In this document: positions 13,529-20,537 of the stretch, piece by piece
Numbering within the stretch: position 1 is the stretch's first letter
Layout of the letters: the number at the start of each line of letters is the position of its first letter
Assembly: GCA_021812825.1 (NCBI GenBank)
Contig: JAKAMO010000019.1
Location: 1-29,109, forward strand
Direction: 5' to 3'
Length of the DNA: 29,109 nt
Source: a bacterium
GTDB lineage: Bacteria; Elusimicrobiota; Elusimicrobia; Elusimicrobiales; UBA9959
Position numbers and translations under genes: made by a program
Notes under the pieces: model-generated
The model's database searches: none
Seen by the model: the letters and a program-made list of their open reading frames with translations, nothing else
Told to the model about the DNA's origin: nothing

Positions 13529-15349
13529 TCAGGCCGCGGCCTTCAGCTCATCGAGCAGCTTCCGGTAGCGGGCCAGCGGCTCGGCCAGGCCCTTTATCGC
13601 GGTCTCCCAGAACTCCGGCCTGCCCAGGTCCTCCTTCAGGCCGCGCTTCGCTACGCCTTCGGCCGTATCGGAGCCGGAGAGGCGCAGGAACGCCTCGTAC
13701 TTCGGCAGGAACGACTCCCCCTCCGCCTTGAACTTGCGGAACAGCGTGGCCGCCAGCAGGAAGCCGAAGGTGTACGGGTAGTTGTAGAACGAGACCCCGG
13801 AGATGTAGAAGTGCAGCTTGGAGGCCCAGAACAGCGGGTCCTCGCCGCCGGGCTCCAGCGCGTCGCCGAAGATCCTCTTCTGTGCCTCCGTCATGAGCTC
13901 CTTGAGGCGGGCCACGGAGACCTCGCCTTTCTGCCTCTCCTCGTGGAAGGCCTTCTCGAACTCGAAGCGGACCGTGATGTCCAGTATGGTGACGGCCGCG
14001 CCGGTGAGGTACTCGTCCAGCATTATCAGCTTCTGCGCCTCGGGCACGGCCGGGTCGCCCTGTATGCCCTCGGCCAGCAGGTGCTCTCCGAAGATGGAGG
14101 CGGTCTCCGCCAGTGTCATGGGGTAGCCGGCGGCCCAGGGGCGCTTCTCCTTGAGCAGCTCGCCATGCCAGGCGTGGCCCATCTCGTGGGCCAGCGTGGT
14201 CACGTCGTTCAGAGCGCCGTTGAAGGTCATGTAGACGCGGCTTTCTCCGATGAAATGCGAGGTGGAGCAGAAGGCGCCCGGCCGCTTGCCGCCGCGCGCC
14301 TGGCTCTCCAGCCATTTCTTGGCCACGAAATCGCGGTAGAAGGCGCCCAGCGCCGGGTAGACGCGGCCGAAGGCGCCGGCCACTTTTTCCGACCCTTCCG
14401 CCCAGGTGTAGGTCTTGCTGTCCTTGAGCGGCAGCGGGGCTTCGCGCTCGAAGAAGGCGATGCCGCGGCGGTTCATGGCCCCCGCTTTGGCGCGCAGGAT
14501 GTCGCGCAGGGGCTCCAGGTTGCGGTTGACGGCCTTGTACATGGCGTCCAGCGTGGAGCGCTTTATCCCCGAGCCGAACAGCGACTCGTCCAGAAAATGC
14601 TTCATGCCGCGGCGCTTGAACAGCGTGAGGCGGGTGCCCGCCAGCGCGTTCAGCGCTGCCGCGCAGGAGTCCTCGATGCCTGCCCAGGCCTTGTTGCCGC
14701 CCTCGAAGGCGGCGCGGCCCACGCGGCGGTCCGGGTCCGACATCAGCGCGCGCCAGCGGGAGATGGGCAGCGTCTCCGTCTTGCCGTCGGGCCACTTCAT
14801 CTCGAAGGTCAGCTTGCTGGAGATCTTGTCGTACAGGCGGCTCCAGGACTGGAAGCCGTCCACGGAGAGGTCGGCGGCTAGCTTCTCCTCGGCCGGGGTC
14901 ATCGTGCGGCGGGCGCTCTCGCGCGTGCGCTTGAGGGAGTAGGCTATGTCCCTGAGCCTGTCGCGCTTGATGAAGGCGGCGAAGACCTTTTCCGGGACGT
15001 CCTTGAAGGCGCGCAGCAGGTCGACCGCGAACTTCGAGTACTCGGCCGCCATAGAGGAGAGCCTGGCTTCCTCGGCCTGGTAGGCCTCGTTGGCCGCGTC
15101 GGCGGACGAGAGGCAGCCCACATAGGAGAAGATATGGCTCAGCCGCGCTTCCGCGTTCTCGGCCGCCAGTATCAGCTTCTCCCAGTCATTGGCGGTCTTG
15201 CTGGAAAGGGGCGCGAGCTTCGCCGCCTTCTTCTGCAGCGCGGCTATGTCCGCGGCCAGCTTCTTCTTGAAAGCGGTCATCTCCGGGCCGTTGAAGGCCG
15301 GAAAGTAGCTGGTAAGGTCCCAGGTCACGCCCTGCTCGTTCTTGGCCAT
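13529..15349 (-). CDS. pepF: Oligoendopeptidase F, M3 family zinc metallopeptidase
   Basis: A 606-residue cytoplasmic peptidase, full length for the family. The N-terminus (GVTWDLTSYFPAFNGPEM) is the usual PepF opening. The zinc motif HEMGH (388-392) lies in LAHEMGHAWHGELL, with the third ligand Glu at 415 in TLAETASIFGEHLL. The C-terminal FYNYPYTFGFLLAATLF segment is also characteristic. It cleaves short peptides after uptake or protein turnover. AGGAGGGAAT stands just before the ATG, and a TATAAT on the minus strand (15370-15375) gives a short leader. It is monocistronic between the palindrome region and a shared terminator. Confidence 0.96.
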   Translation of the reverse strand: MAKNEQGVTWDLTSYFPAFNGPEMTAFKKKLAADIAALQKKAAKLAPLSSKTANDWEKLILAAENAEARLSHIFSYVGCLSSADAANEAYQAEEARLSSMAAEYSKFAVDLLRAFKDVPEKVFAAFIKRDRLRDIAYSLKRTRESARRTMTPAEEKLAADLSVDGFQSWSRLYDKISSKLTFEMKWPDGKTETLPISRWRALMSDPDRRVGRAAFEGGNKAWAGIEDSCAAALNALAGTRLTLFKRRGMKHFLDESLFGSGIKRSTLDAMYKAVNRNLEPLRDILRAKAGAMNRRGIAFFEREAPLPLKDSKTYTWAEGSEKVAGAFGRVYPALGAFYRDFVAKKWLESQARGGKRPGAFCSTSHFIGESRVYMTFNGALNDVTTLAHEMGHAWHGELLKEKRPWAAGYPMTLAETASIFGEHLLAEGIQGDPAVPEAQKLIMLDEYLTGAAVTILDITVRFEFEKAFHEERQKGEVSVARLKELMTEAQKRIFGDALEPGGEDPLFWASKLHFYISGVSFYNYPYTFGFLLAATLFRKFKAEGESFLPKYEAFLRLSGSDTAEGVAKRGLKEDLGRPEFWETAIKGLAEPLARYRKLLDELKAAA

Positions 15350-15369
15350 ATTCCCTCCTGTTCTACCCC

Positions 15370-15375
15370 ATTATA
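15370..15375 (-). promoter_or_regulatory. -10 box of the oligoendopeptidase promoter
   Basis: TATAAT on the minus strand, about 20 bp upstream of the ATG at 15349, with AGGAGG between them. The expected -35 position (about 15392-15398) falls inside the first GGTACC palindrome and does not match TTGACA well, so the palindrome may influence this promoter. Confidence 0.6.
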
Positions 15376-15385
15376 CAAAAGCCAC

Positions 15386-15408
15386 AAAAAGGTACCAGGT
15401 ACCTTTTT
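15386..15408. repeat. Palindromic element, copy 1 (GGTACC-A-GGTACC with A5/T5 flanks)
   Basis: A 23-bp near-perfect palindrome: five A, GGTACC, a central A, GGTACC, five T. It is the reverse complement of copy 2 apart from one flanking pair. It could be a dispersed REP-like repeat or a binding site; the only two copies I see in this window are both in this intergenic gap. Confidence 0.85.
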
Positions 15409-15430
15409 GATGGATTTTCGCTCAAAGTTC

Positions 15431-15451
15431 AAAAGGTACCTGGTACCTTTT
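15431..15451. repeat. Palindromic element, copy 2 (GGTACC-T-GGTACC with A4/T4 flanks)
   Basis: A 21-bp near-perfect palindrome with a central T, 22 bp from copy 1 and inverted relative to it. Together the two form a larger inverted repeat around a short AT-richer spacer, an arrangement like a REP doublet. It lies just upstream of the membrane protein gene. Confidence 0.85.
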
Positions 15452-15460
15452 GGGAAATGG

Positions 15461-15466
15461 TAACAT
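15461..15466 (+). promoter_or_regulatory. -10-like box for a leaderless membrane-protein transcript
   Basis: TAACAT is followed by six bases (themselves ATGCGC) and then ATG at 15473. No ribosome binding site is present. The geometry equals that at 8933, 26689 and 27681, though this box matches the consensus less well. Confidence 0.4.
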
Positions 15467-15472
15467 ATGCGC

Positions 15473-15994
15473 ATGGAATGGTACGTGGAACTGGTAAAAA
15501 CGCACCCGATAACTACGGCCATGACGCAGTTCGCCGTGCTGGGAACACTCGGAGAGACCGCTTCCAGATGGCTGGCCGCCCGCCGCGTCTTCGCCCCCTT
15601 CGGCGCGCGCGGCACGCTGCTGCGCATGGCCGGCTGGGCGCTGCTGGCCGTGGCCATCAAGTACGCCTTCACCGGCTTCGTGGCGTTCATCCCCGCCCTG
15701 ACCGCGCACGGCTTGCTGCCGGAGCTGGGCGCGTTCGGGACCGCCTTTGCCATATCCCTCGCGATGAACCTGCAGTTCGGGCCTTTCCTCGTGATCTCGC
15801 ACCGGCTGATAGACAACTTCATCGACGGCGCGCCGAACTGGGCGAACCTGGACAAGGCCTTCCTTTCGCTGCTCTGGTTCTGGGTGCCGGCCCACACCGT
15901 GACCTTCATGCTCCCGGTGCACTACCGCATAGGGCTGGCGGCGCTGTGGTCGGTGGCTCTGGGCCTTATACTGGGCTTCTATAACAGGAAATAG
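15473..15994 (+). CDS. Mpv17/PMP22-like integral membrane protein
   Basis: A 173-residue membrane protein. The ATG at 15473 is preferred because it stands six bases after a -10-like box; an ATG at 15467 would add two residues. About four hydrophobic segments are visible. The opening VELVKTHPITTAMTQFAVLGTLGETASRWL resembles the Mpv17 start (a basic-Pro pair, then a first helix ending near a small acidic patch). The end, LSLLWFWVPAHTVTFMLPVHYRIGLAALWSVALGLILGF, follows the family pattern W-x-W-P...NF-x-x-P...R...W. Mpv17 proteins are mainly eukaryotic organelle membrane proteins of uncertain channel function; bacterial members are few. Recognition is by pattern only, so a generic membrane protein remains possible. 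Confidence 0.6.
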   Translation: MEWYVELVKTHPITTAMTQFAVLGTLGETASRWLAARRVFAPFGARGTLLRMAGWALLAVAIKYAFTGFVAFIPALTAHGLLPELGAFGTAFAISLAMNLQFGPFLVISHRLIDNFIDGAPNWANLDKAFLSLLWFWVPAHTVTFMLPVHYRIGLAALWSVALGLILGFYNRK

Positions 15995-16013
15995 CGGGAG
16001 GAGATATCCGAAA

Positions 16014-16038
16014 GGGCCGCCGCCTGGCGGCCTTTTTT
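16014..16038 (+). terminator. Intrinsic terminator after the Mpv17-like gene
   Basis: A seven-bp stem (GGCCGCC, 16015-16021; GGCGGCC, 16026-16032) with a GCCT loop is followed by six T residues. The T tract runs into the stop codon of the convergent MFS gene. Only three A residues flank the other side, so leftward activity would be weaker. Confidence 0.88.
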
Positions 16039-17605
16039 ATTCCCAGACGGCCTCGATCTCGGCCTGGGTCTTTATGTGGCGGCTGCCGTGGAACAGCAGC
16101 ACGAACGGCGCGGTGATCAGCGCGGTGTAGGAGAGCCACCTGAAGCAGTCCAGGAAGGACAGCAGGACGGCCTGCATCATGATGTTCTTGTAGGCCAAGC
16201 CGTAGGCGGCCGCGCCGGAGTGGAACAGGCGGCCTATCTGCGCCGACCAGTACTGGAACTGCTGGCCGTAGTCGGTCACGTGGGAGGCCAGCGCGGTCTG
16301 GTGCACCTGGGCCATCCTGGCCTGCATCGTGAACATGATCGAGATGCCGAAGCTGGCGCCGATGTTGCGCAGCAGGCTGAAGATGCTGCTGGCCTGCTGT
16401 ATGTCGGCCTGCTTCAGGTTGGCCATCGACAGCGTGGTCAGCGGCACGAAGATGAAGCCCATCATCAGGCCGTTGAAGAACAGCGGCGCCATCACGTTGT
16501 AGCGGGAGATGTCGAGGTTGTACCTCGAGAAGATCAGCAGCGTCACGGCTATGCCGATGAAGCCGACGACTATCATCACCCGGTTGCCGAAACCCCGCAC
16601 CATCCGGCTGATCACCATCATCGAGATCAGCGAGCCGATGCCGCGCGGCATCATGGCCATGCCGCTCTGGAAGGCCGGGTAGCCCAGCAGCGTCTGCATG
16701 AAGATCGGCAGGATGGCCGTGGAGCCCATCAGCACCGCGCCGAGCACGGCGGAGAGCGACGAGCCCAGCGCCAGGTTGCGGCTCTTCAGCAGCCGCAGGT
16801 TCAGCAGCGGCTGCTGCCGGCGCACCTCCCACCACGCGAACAGCGGCAGGAAGACGGAGAACGCGAAGGTCCCGAAGCGTATCCAGGCGTCCGCGAACCA
16901 GTCCACCTCCTGACCCTTGTCCATCACCAGCTGGAAGGCCCCGAGACCTATCATCATGAAGAACAGGCCCCAGCGGTCTATGCTCGCGATATTAGCGCGC
17001 TTCAGGTAGGGCGGGTCCTCCAGGAACATATGCTGCAAGGCCAGTCCCAGTATGCCCACCGGCAGGTTTATGTAGAAGATCCAGCGCCAGGAGAAGTTGT
17101 CGGTTATCCAGCCGCCGAGTATAGGTCCGATGATCGGCGCCACGACTATGCCCAGGCCGTAGGCCGCCATGGCCTGCGTGCGCTTCTCCTGCGGGAAGCT
17201 CTCGAGCATGACGGCCTGCGAAAGCGGCTGCAGGCCGCCGCCGCCTATGCCCTGCAGGATGCGGGCGAAGACCAGCTGCGGCAGGGTCTGCGCCATGCCG
17301 CAGAGCGCGGAGGATACCGTGAAGAGTCCGACGGAGATGGCCAGGTAGCGTTTGCGGCCTATCAGCGCGCTGAGCCAGCCGGAGGCGGCCAGGACTATCG
17401 CGCTGGCCACGATGTAGCTGGTCAGCACCCAGGAGACCTCGTGAGTGGAGGCGGAAAGCCCGCCGGCTATGTGCGGAAGGGAGACGTTGGCGACGGAGGT
17501 GTCGAGCACCTGCATGAACATGCCCAGCATGACGGAGAAGCTGACCAGCCACGGGGAGTGGACGGGCTTCCAGTAGCCGCGCTGCGCAGGTGCCTCGGCG
17601 GCCAT
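16037..17605 (-). CDS. emrB: EmrB/QacA-type MFS multidrug efflux transporter (DHA2, 14 TM)
   Basis: A 522-residue inner-membrane transporter of the drug:H+ antiporter-2 family, normal in length. TM1 carries MFMQVLDTSVANVSLPHIAGGL, and the loop 2-3 motif is SALIGRKRYLAIS. Motif C is seen as GLGIVVAPIIGPILGGWITD, followed by NFSWRWIFYINLPVG. It exports drugs or other amphipathic compounds using the proton gradient and works with EmrA and a TolC channel. Its ATG overlaps the emrA stop by one base (TAATG), and tolC and marR lie upstream, so the full tripartite pump is encoded in one operon. Confidence 0.95.
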   Translation of the reverse strand: MAAEAPAQRGYWKPVHSPWLVSFSVMLGMFMQVLDTSVANVSLPHIAGGLSASTHEVSWVLTSYIVASAIVLAASGWLSALIGRKRYLAISVGLFTVSSALCGMAQTLPQLVFARILQGIGGGGLQPLSQAVMLESFPQEKRTQAMAAYGLGIVVAPIIGPILGGWITDNFSWRWIFYINLPVGILGLALQHMFLEDPPYLKRANIASIDRWGLFFMMIGLGAFQLVMDKGQEVDWFADAWIRFGTFAFSVFLPLFAWWEVRRQQPLLNLRLLKSRNLALGSSLSAVLGAVLMGSTAILPIFMQTLLGYPAFQSGMAMMPRGIGSLISMMVISRMVRGFGNRVMIVVGFIGIAVTLLIFSRYNLDISRYNVMAPLFFNGLMMGFIFVPLTTLSMANLKQADIQQASSIFSLLRNIGASFGISIMFTMQARMAQVHQTALASHVTDYGQQFQYWSAQIGRLFHSGAAAYGLAYKNIMMQAVLLSFLDCFRWLSYTALITAPFVLLFHGSRHIKTQAEIEAVWE

Positions 17606-18483
17606 TATTTGAGATGCACGGTAGGCACCACGGACATGCCGGGCACCAGCATCAGGCCGTCAAGGGGCTCGTCGAAGACGATCTTGACCGGGACCCGCTG
17701 CACCACCTTTACGAAGTTGCCGGTGGCGTTCTCGGCCGGCAGCAGGCTGAAGCGCGAGCCGGTGCCGGACTGGATGCTGTCCACGTGGGCCTTGAGCTTC
17801 CGGCCGGGATAGGTGTCCACTTCGACCGTGACCTCCTGCCCGGGGCGGATGCGGGTAAGCTGGGTCTCCTTGAAATTGGCGACCACCCAGGCCTCGTCGG
17901 TGACTATGGCCATCAGCGGCTGGCCCACCTGGACGAAGGCGCGCTGCTCGGCGTTCTTCTTGGTCACCTTGCCGGACTCGGGCGCGGTGATGCGGGTGTA
18001 CGAGAGGTCCAGCTCGGCCGCGGCCAGCTTCTTCCCGGCGAGCTCGGCCCGGGCCTTCATCACTCCGGAGTCCGCCAGCGCCTTGTCGTAGACCTGGCGG
18101 GAAACGTTGTCCTTCCCGAAAAGCTGCCTGGCGCGCTCGGCGTCGGCTTCGGCGCGGGCGGCCTCGGCATCGGCCGCGGCGAGCTCGGCCCGGGCCTGGT
18201 CCAGCTTCACCTGGTAGTCGCGCGGGTCTATGCGGGCCAGCAGCGCGCCCTTCTCGACGTGCTGGTTGTCGTCCACCGCTACCTCGACGATCTGGCCGGA
18301 GACCTTGGAGCTGACCGGCAGCACGTGGGACTCTATCGTGGCGTCGTCGGTGGTCTCGTGCGCCGCTGAATGGACCCAGTAGTAGCCGCCCGCTATGGCG
18401 GCCGCGGCGGCTATGAGGACCAGCACGCCCCAGTGCGGCTTCCTGCGGTGATGCTTCGGCTCGGCAGTGGTATTGTCGGTCAT
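17605..18483 (-). CDS. emrA: EmrA/HlyD-type membrane fusion protein
   Basis: A 292-residue periplasmic adaptor, rather short for EmrA. The N-terminal cytoplasmic tail is His/Lys-rich (EPKHHRRKPHWG) and leads into one TM (about 20-40). The lipoyl halves are seen as ATIESHVLPVSSKVSGQIVEVAVDDNQHVEKGALLARID and, after the coiled-coil hairpin (about 72-155), TRITAPESGKVTKKNAEQ. The barrel follows (VTDEAWVVANFKETQL, RIRPGQEVTVEVD). It links the inner-membrane EmrB to the outer-membrane TolC-like channel. AGGAGAG precedes the ATG. It lies 27 bp after tolC and overlaps emrB by one base. Confidence 0.94.
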   Translation of the reverse strand: MTDNTTAEPKHHRRKPHWGVLVLIAAAAAIAGGYYWVHSAAHETTDDATIESHVLPVSSKVSGQIVEVAVDDNQHVEKGALLARIDPRDYQVKLDQARAELAAADAEAARAEADAERARQLFGKDNVSRQVYDKALADSGVMKARAELAGKKLAAAELDLSYTRITAPESGKVTKKNAEQRAFVQVGQPLMAIVTDEAWVVANFKETQLTRIRPGQEVTVEVDTYPGRKLKAHVDSIQSGTGSRFSLLPAENATGNFVKVVQRVPVKIVFDEPLDGLMLVPGMSVVPTVHLK

Positions 18484-18510
18484 ATCTCTCCTAGGAAGAA
18501 CGGCTCGGCT

Positions 18511-19809
18511 TCAGAACTTAAGGTCCTTCATGCGGCCCAGGGCCAGCGTAAGGCGGATGTTGGCCTCCTTGCCGCGGGACAGCGCGTCCACCAGGGCGTC
18601 CCTGGCGCGCGAAAGGGAGGTCTGCGCCTCTACCAGCTCTATGTTGTCCCCCGCCCCGGCGGCGAAGCGGTTGCGGGCCATCTCCAGCTCCTGGGAGGCC
18701 ATCGTCACCGTCATCGAAGCTGTGGCCACCTCCTCGTCGGCCGCCGACAGGCGGCTCAGGGCCGAAAGGGTCTCCTGCTCCGCCATGGCGGAAGCGTCGG
18801 CGTACAGGCTTTCCGCCCGTTCACGGGCGGAGAGCGCGGCGTCCACTCCGGCCGACACCCGGCCGCCGGCGTACAACGGCATCTTCAGCGAAAGGCCCAT
18901 GTCGCCGACCAGCCTGGCGTTGCCGTCGGGCTTGTTGCCGCTCATGGCCGCCGAGCCGGAGAGGGCCAGGGCCGGCAGCCTGGCTCCCCTGGCGGCCTTC
19001 AGGGCGTAGGAGGAAGCGGAAAGCGCCGCGGCCGCGATCTGTATCTCCAGGCGCCCCGAAAGGGCTTCTTTCACGGCCGCTCCTGCTTCAGGGGTCTCAT
19101 AAGAGGTGTAGGCCAGGTCCTCGGTGAGGCGCAGGTCCCTGCCGAAAGGCAGGCCCAGCAGGCGCTTGAGCCTCAGCCAGGCGTCGTCGAGAGCCGTGGA
19201 GACCCTGCTGACGCGGAGCTTCTCCTCCGCCTCGCGGGTCCTGGCGCGCAGGACGTCGAGACCCGTGGCGGTGCCGGCGTCATGCTTGTTCTCGGCAAGG
19301 GAGCGGAGGCTGCCGGCCAGCTCGAAGCCCGCGGAGGCGGAATTCAGGGCCGCGGAGGAGCGCAGCACGTCCAGATAGGCGAGGGCGGCGGCCGCGGAGA
19401 CCTGCTCCGAGGCCAGCTGTACCTTGAGGTCGGCGGCCCGGCGCGCCTCGGCTCCGGAACGGGCGGAGTTGGCCGAGGGGAGGTCGAGCAGCGACTGGAC
19501 CAGGGCGAGCCTGGCGTCGAAAGTGTCGAACGGCCCTATCAGGTTGGGGCCGCCGCCGGGAGCGCCGAAGCCTATGGAGCTGAGGTTCTCCCTGAAAGTC
19601 CGGCTCTGCGAGGCTGAGAAGTAGGCCTGGGGCAGCAGCCTGGAGGCCCGGGAGAGGGCCTCCGCGCGGGCGGTCTCCCCGTCGGCGCGGGCCAGCTTCA
19701 TATGGAGGTTGTTGTCCAGGGCCAGGTTGACGGCGCGTCCGAGGCTAAGGTCCTCGGCGGCGGCGAAGCCGGGCAGCAGCGTGAGCAGCAGCAGAAGAAG
19801 TATTCTCAT
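18511..19809 (-). CDS. TolC-like outer-membrane efflux channel protein
   Basis: A 432-residue outer-membrane factor when started at the ATG at 19807-19809, which begins the signal peptide MRILLLLLLTLLPGFAAA and overlaps the marR stop as ATGA; a longer open frame to 19998 lies over marR and is not credible. Two internally similar halves show the OEP pattern: LSLGRAVNLALDNNLHMKLARAD...ARAEALSRASRLLPQAYFSAS near the start, and long helical stretches such as AEQETLSALSRLSAADEEVATASMTV and AGAGDNIELVEAQTSLSRARDALVDA near the end. It forms the exit duct for the EmrAB pump encoded next to it. Confidence 0.92.
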   Translation of the reverse strand: MRILLLLLLTLLPGFAAAEDLSLGRAVNLALDNNLHMKLARADGETARAEALSRASRLLPQAYFSASQSRTFRENLSSIGFGAPGGGPNLIGPFDTFDARLALVQSLLDLPSANSARSGAEARRAADLKVQLASEQVSAAAALAYLDVLRSSAALNSASAGFELAGSLRSLAENKHDAGTATGLDVLRARTREAEEKLRVSRVSTALDDAWLRLKRLLGLPFGRDLRLTEDLAYTSYETPEAGAAVKEALSGRLEIQIAAAALSASSYALKAARGARLPALALSGSAAMSGNKPDGNARLVGDMGLSLKMPLYAGGRVSAGVDAALSARERAESLYADASAMAEQETLSALSRLSAADEEVATASMTVTMASQELEMARNRFAAGAGDNIELVEAQTSLSRARDALVDALSRGKEANIRLTLALGRMKDLKF

Positions 19810-20339
19810 ATCGTAGCGAAGGCGTGGAGCTTTTCCCCCACCTTGTCCAGCAGCCTGACCAGCGCCTTCTTTTCCGCGGGGGTCAGGCCGGACATCAGCA
19901 GCGCGACCCGGCGGAGGCGCTCGGGGGCCAGTTCGTCCATCAGGCGCGCGCCCTTCGGCGTAAGGGCCACGAGTATGGAACGCCTGTCCCCGCGGCACGG
20001 CAGGCGCCTGGCCAGTCCGTCCTTCTCTATCCCGTCCACCAGGCCGGTCACGGTGGCCCGCTCCACTCCCAGGGCGCTGGCGAGGTCCATCGGGTGCAGG
20101 CCGTCGGAGCCGGCCCTGCGCAGGTGCAGCATCAGGCGGAAGCGTGCCTGGGACATGCCGCTGCGGGCCAGGGCGGAGTTGCTGGCCGCGAGTATGTCGG
20201 AGGAGATCTCCAGCAGCGCGCCGTAGACCTCCATGGCCCCGGGGTCGGTCTCCGGGTATAACGCGGCCAGTCCCCGCAGGCGGGCGCCTCTGGGCATGTT
20301 CCGCAGCAGCAGTTTTCTACGGTCTTCTGGTTGGCGCAT
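19806..20339 (-). CDS. MarR-family transcriptional regulator of the efflux operon
   Basis: A 177-residue MarR/winged-helix protein. The recognition region is LHPMDLASALGVERATVTGLVDGIEKDGLARRL, followed by the wing CRGDRRSILVALTPKG. The flanking helices (YGALLEISSDILAASNSALA; MSGLTPAEKKALVRLLDKVGEKLHAF) provide dimerisation. It is the first gene of the operon marR-tolC-emrA-emrB and faces a palindrome over its own promoter, so autorepression relieved by pump substrates is the likely mode (family knowledge plus inference). The ATG at 20337-20339 has no ribosome site and a leader of only about ten bases; an internal ATG at 20295-20297 is a possible alternative start. Confidence 0.92.
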   Translation of the reverse strand: MRQPEDRRKLLLRNMPRGARLRGLAALYPETDPGAMEVYGALLEISSDILAASNSALARSGMSQARFRLMLHLRRAGSDGLHPMDLASALGVERATVTGLVDGIEKDGLARRLPCRGDRRSILVALTPKGARLMDELAPERLRRVALLMSGLTPAEKKALVRLLDKVGEKLHAFATI

Positions 20340-20341
20340 AA

Positions 20342-20386
20342 ATAGTTAGGAACCATATTATATGTTTTCTAACTATCCCGGGGCAA
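20342..20386 (-). promoter_or_regulatory. marR promoter with palindromic MarR-type operator
   Basis: An inverted repeat with perfect eight-base arms (ATAGTTAG, 20342-20349; CTAACTAT, 20369-20376) spans 35 bp, and similarity between the half-sites extends inwards (AxxCATAT-like). At its centre the minus strand carries a perfect TATAAT (20357-20362). TTGCCC (20381-20386) stands 18 bp upstream as a possible -35. A dimer bound here would block RNA polymerase, as in many autoregulated marR promoters. Confidence 0.85.
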
Positions 20387-20396
20387 ACGCCGGCGG

Positions 20397-20425
20397 TTGC
20401 AAAGACGCGCGGCTTTTCTTAGAAT
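20397..20425 (+). promoter_or_regulatory. Plus-strand promoter upstream of the P-type ATPase
   Basis: TTGCAA (20397-20402) and TAGAAT (20420-20425) are separated by exactly 17 bp. The predicted start is near 20432. It is only about 20 bp from the MarR palindrome, so MarR binding might also affect it. Confidence 0.6.
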
Positions 20426-20431
20426 ATCGCA

Positions 20432-20512
20432 CAGATCAGGCGGCCCCCTTGGGGCGCGGCCGGGCCGGAAGGCAGCGGGAAAGCCGCGGGACTATACCCC
20501 CCGCGGCTTTTT
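20432..20512 (+). ncRNA. Candidate ~80-nt RNA: stand-alone small RNA or attenuator leader of the ATPase gene
   Basis: A promoter (20397-20425) and a terminator (20480-20512) bracket about 80 bases without an ORF. The segment is rich in potential stems: GCCCC/GGGGC near 20442-20455, GCC-GGAA-GGC near 20465-20474, and the terminator. Sequences such as GCGGCC and CAGCGGG could pair with terminator arms, as in a switch. I found no match to a riboswitch consensus I know. Confidence 0.35.
20480..20512 (+). terminator. Intrinsic terminator located before, not after, a gene
   Basis: An 11-bp perfect stem (20480-20490 with 20500-20510, core GCCGCGGG/CCCGCGGC), a nine-base loop and a T run to 20512. 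It points toward the ATPase gene starting at 20538, and no plus-strand gene ends upstream, so it either ends a small RNA or conditionally stops ATPase transcription. Confidence 0.82.
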
Positions 20513-20537
20513 CGCGGGCTAATCTATGGAAGGAACG

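Noticed and set aside
15325..15922. Minus-strand open frames reading through the GGTACC palindromes
   Set aside because: They translate the palindromes to RYLLNF/PGTFL-like strings and run antisense to the membrane protein; no ribosome site or domain.
16076..17812. A 578-codon open frame on the plus strand opposite emrB
   Set aside because: It is rich in His, Gln, Arg and Gly with no domain, and mirrors a clear MFS transporter; it is a typical high-GC antisense shadow.
19810..19998. 63-residue N-terminal extension of the TolC-like protein
   Set aside because: It overlies marR in another frame, is Gly/Pro/Arg-rich, and would bury the signal peptide.
20432..20512. Possible SRP (4.5S) RNA because of CCGGAAGGCAGC near 20464
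   Set aside because: The GGAA tetraloop is present but the conserved asymmetric loop sequence (GGAAGGAAGCAG type) and the long flanking helix are missing.
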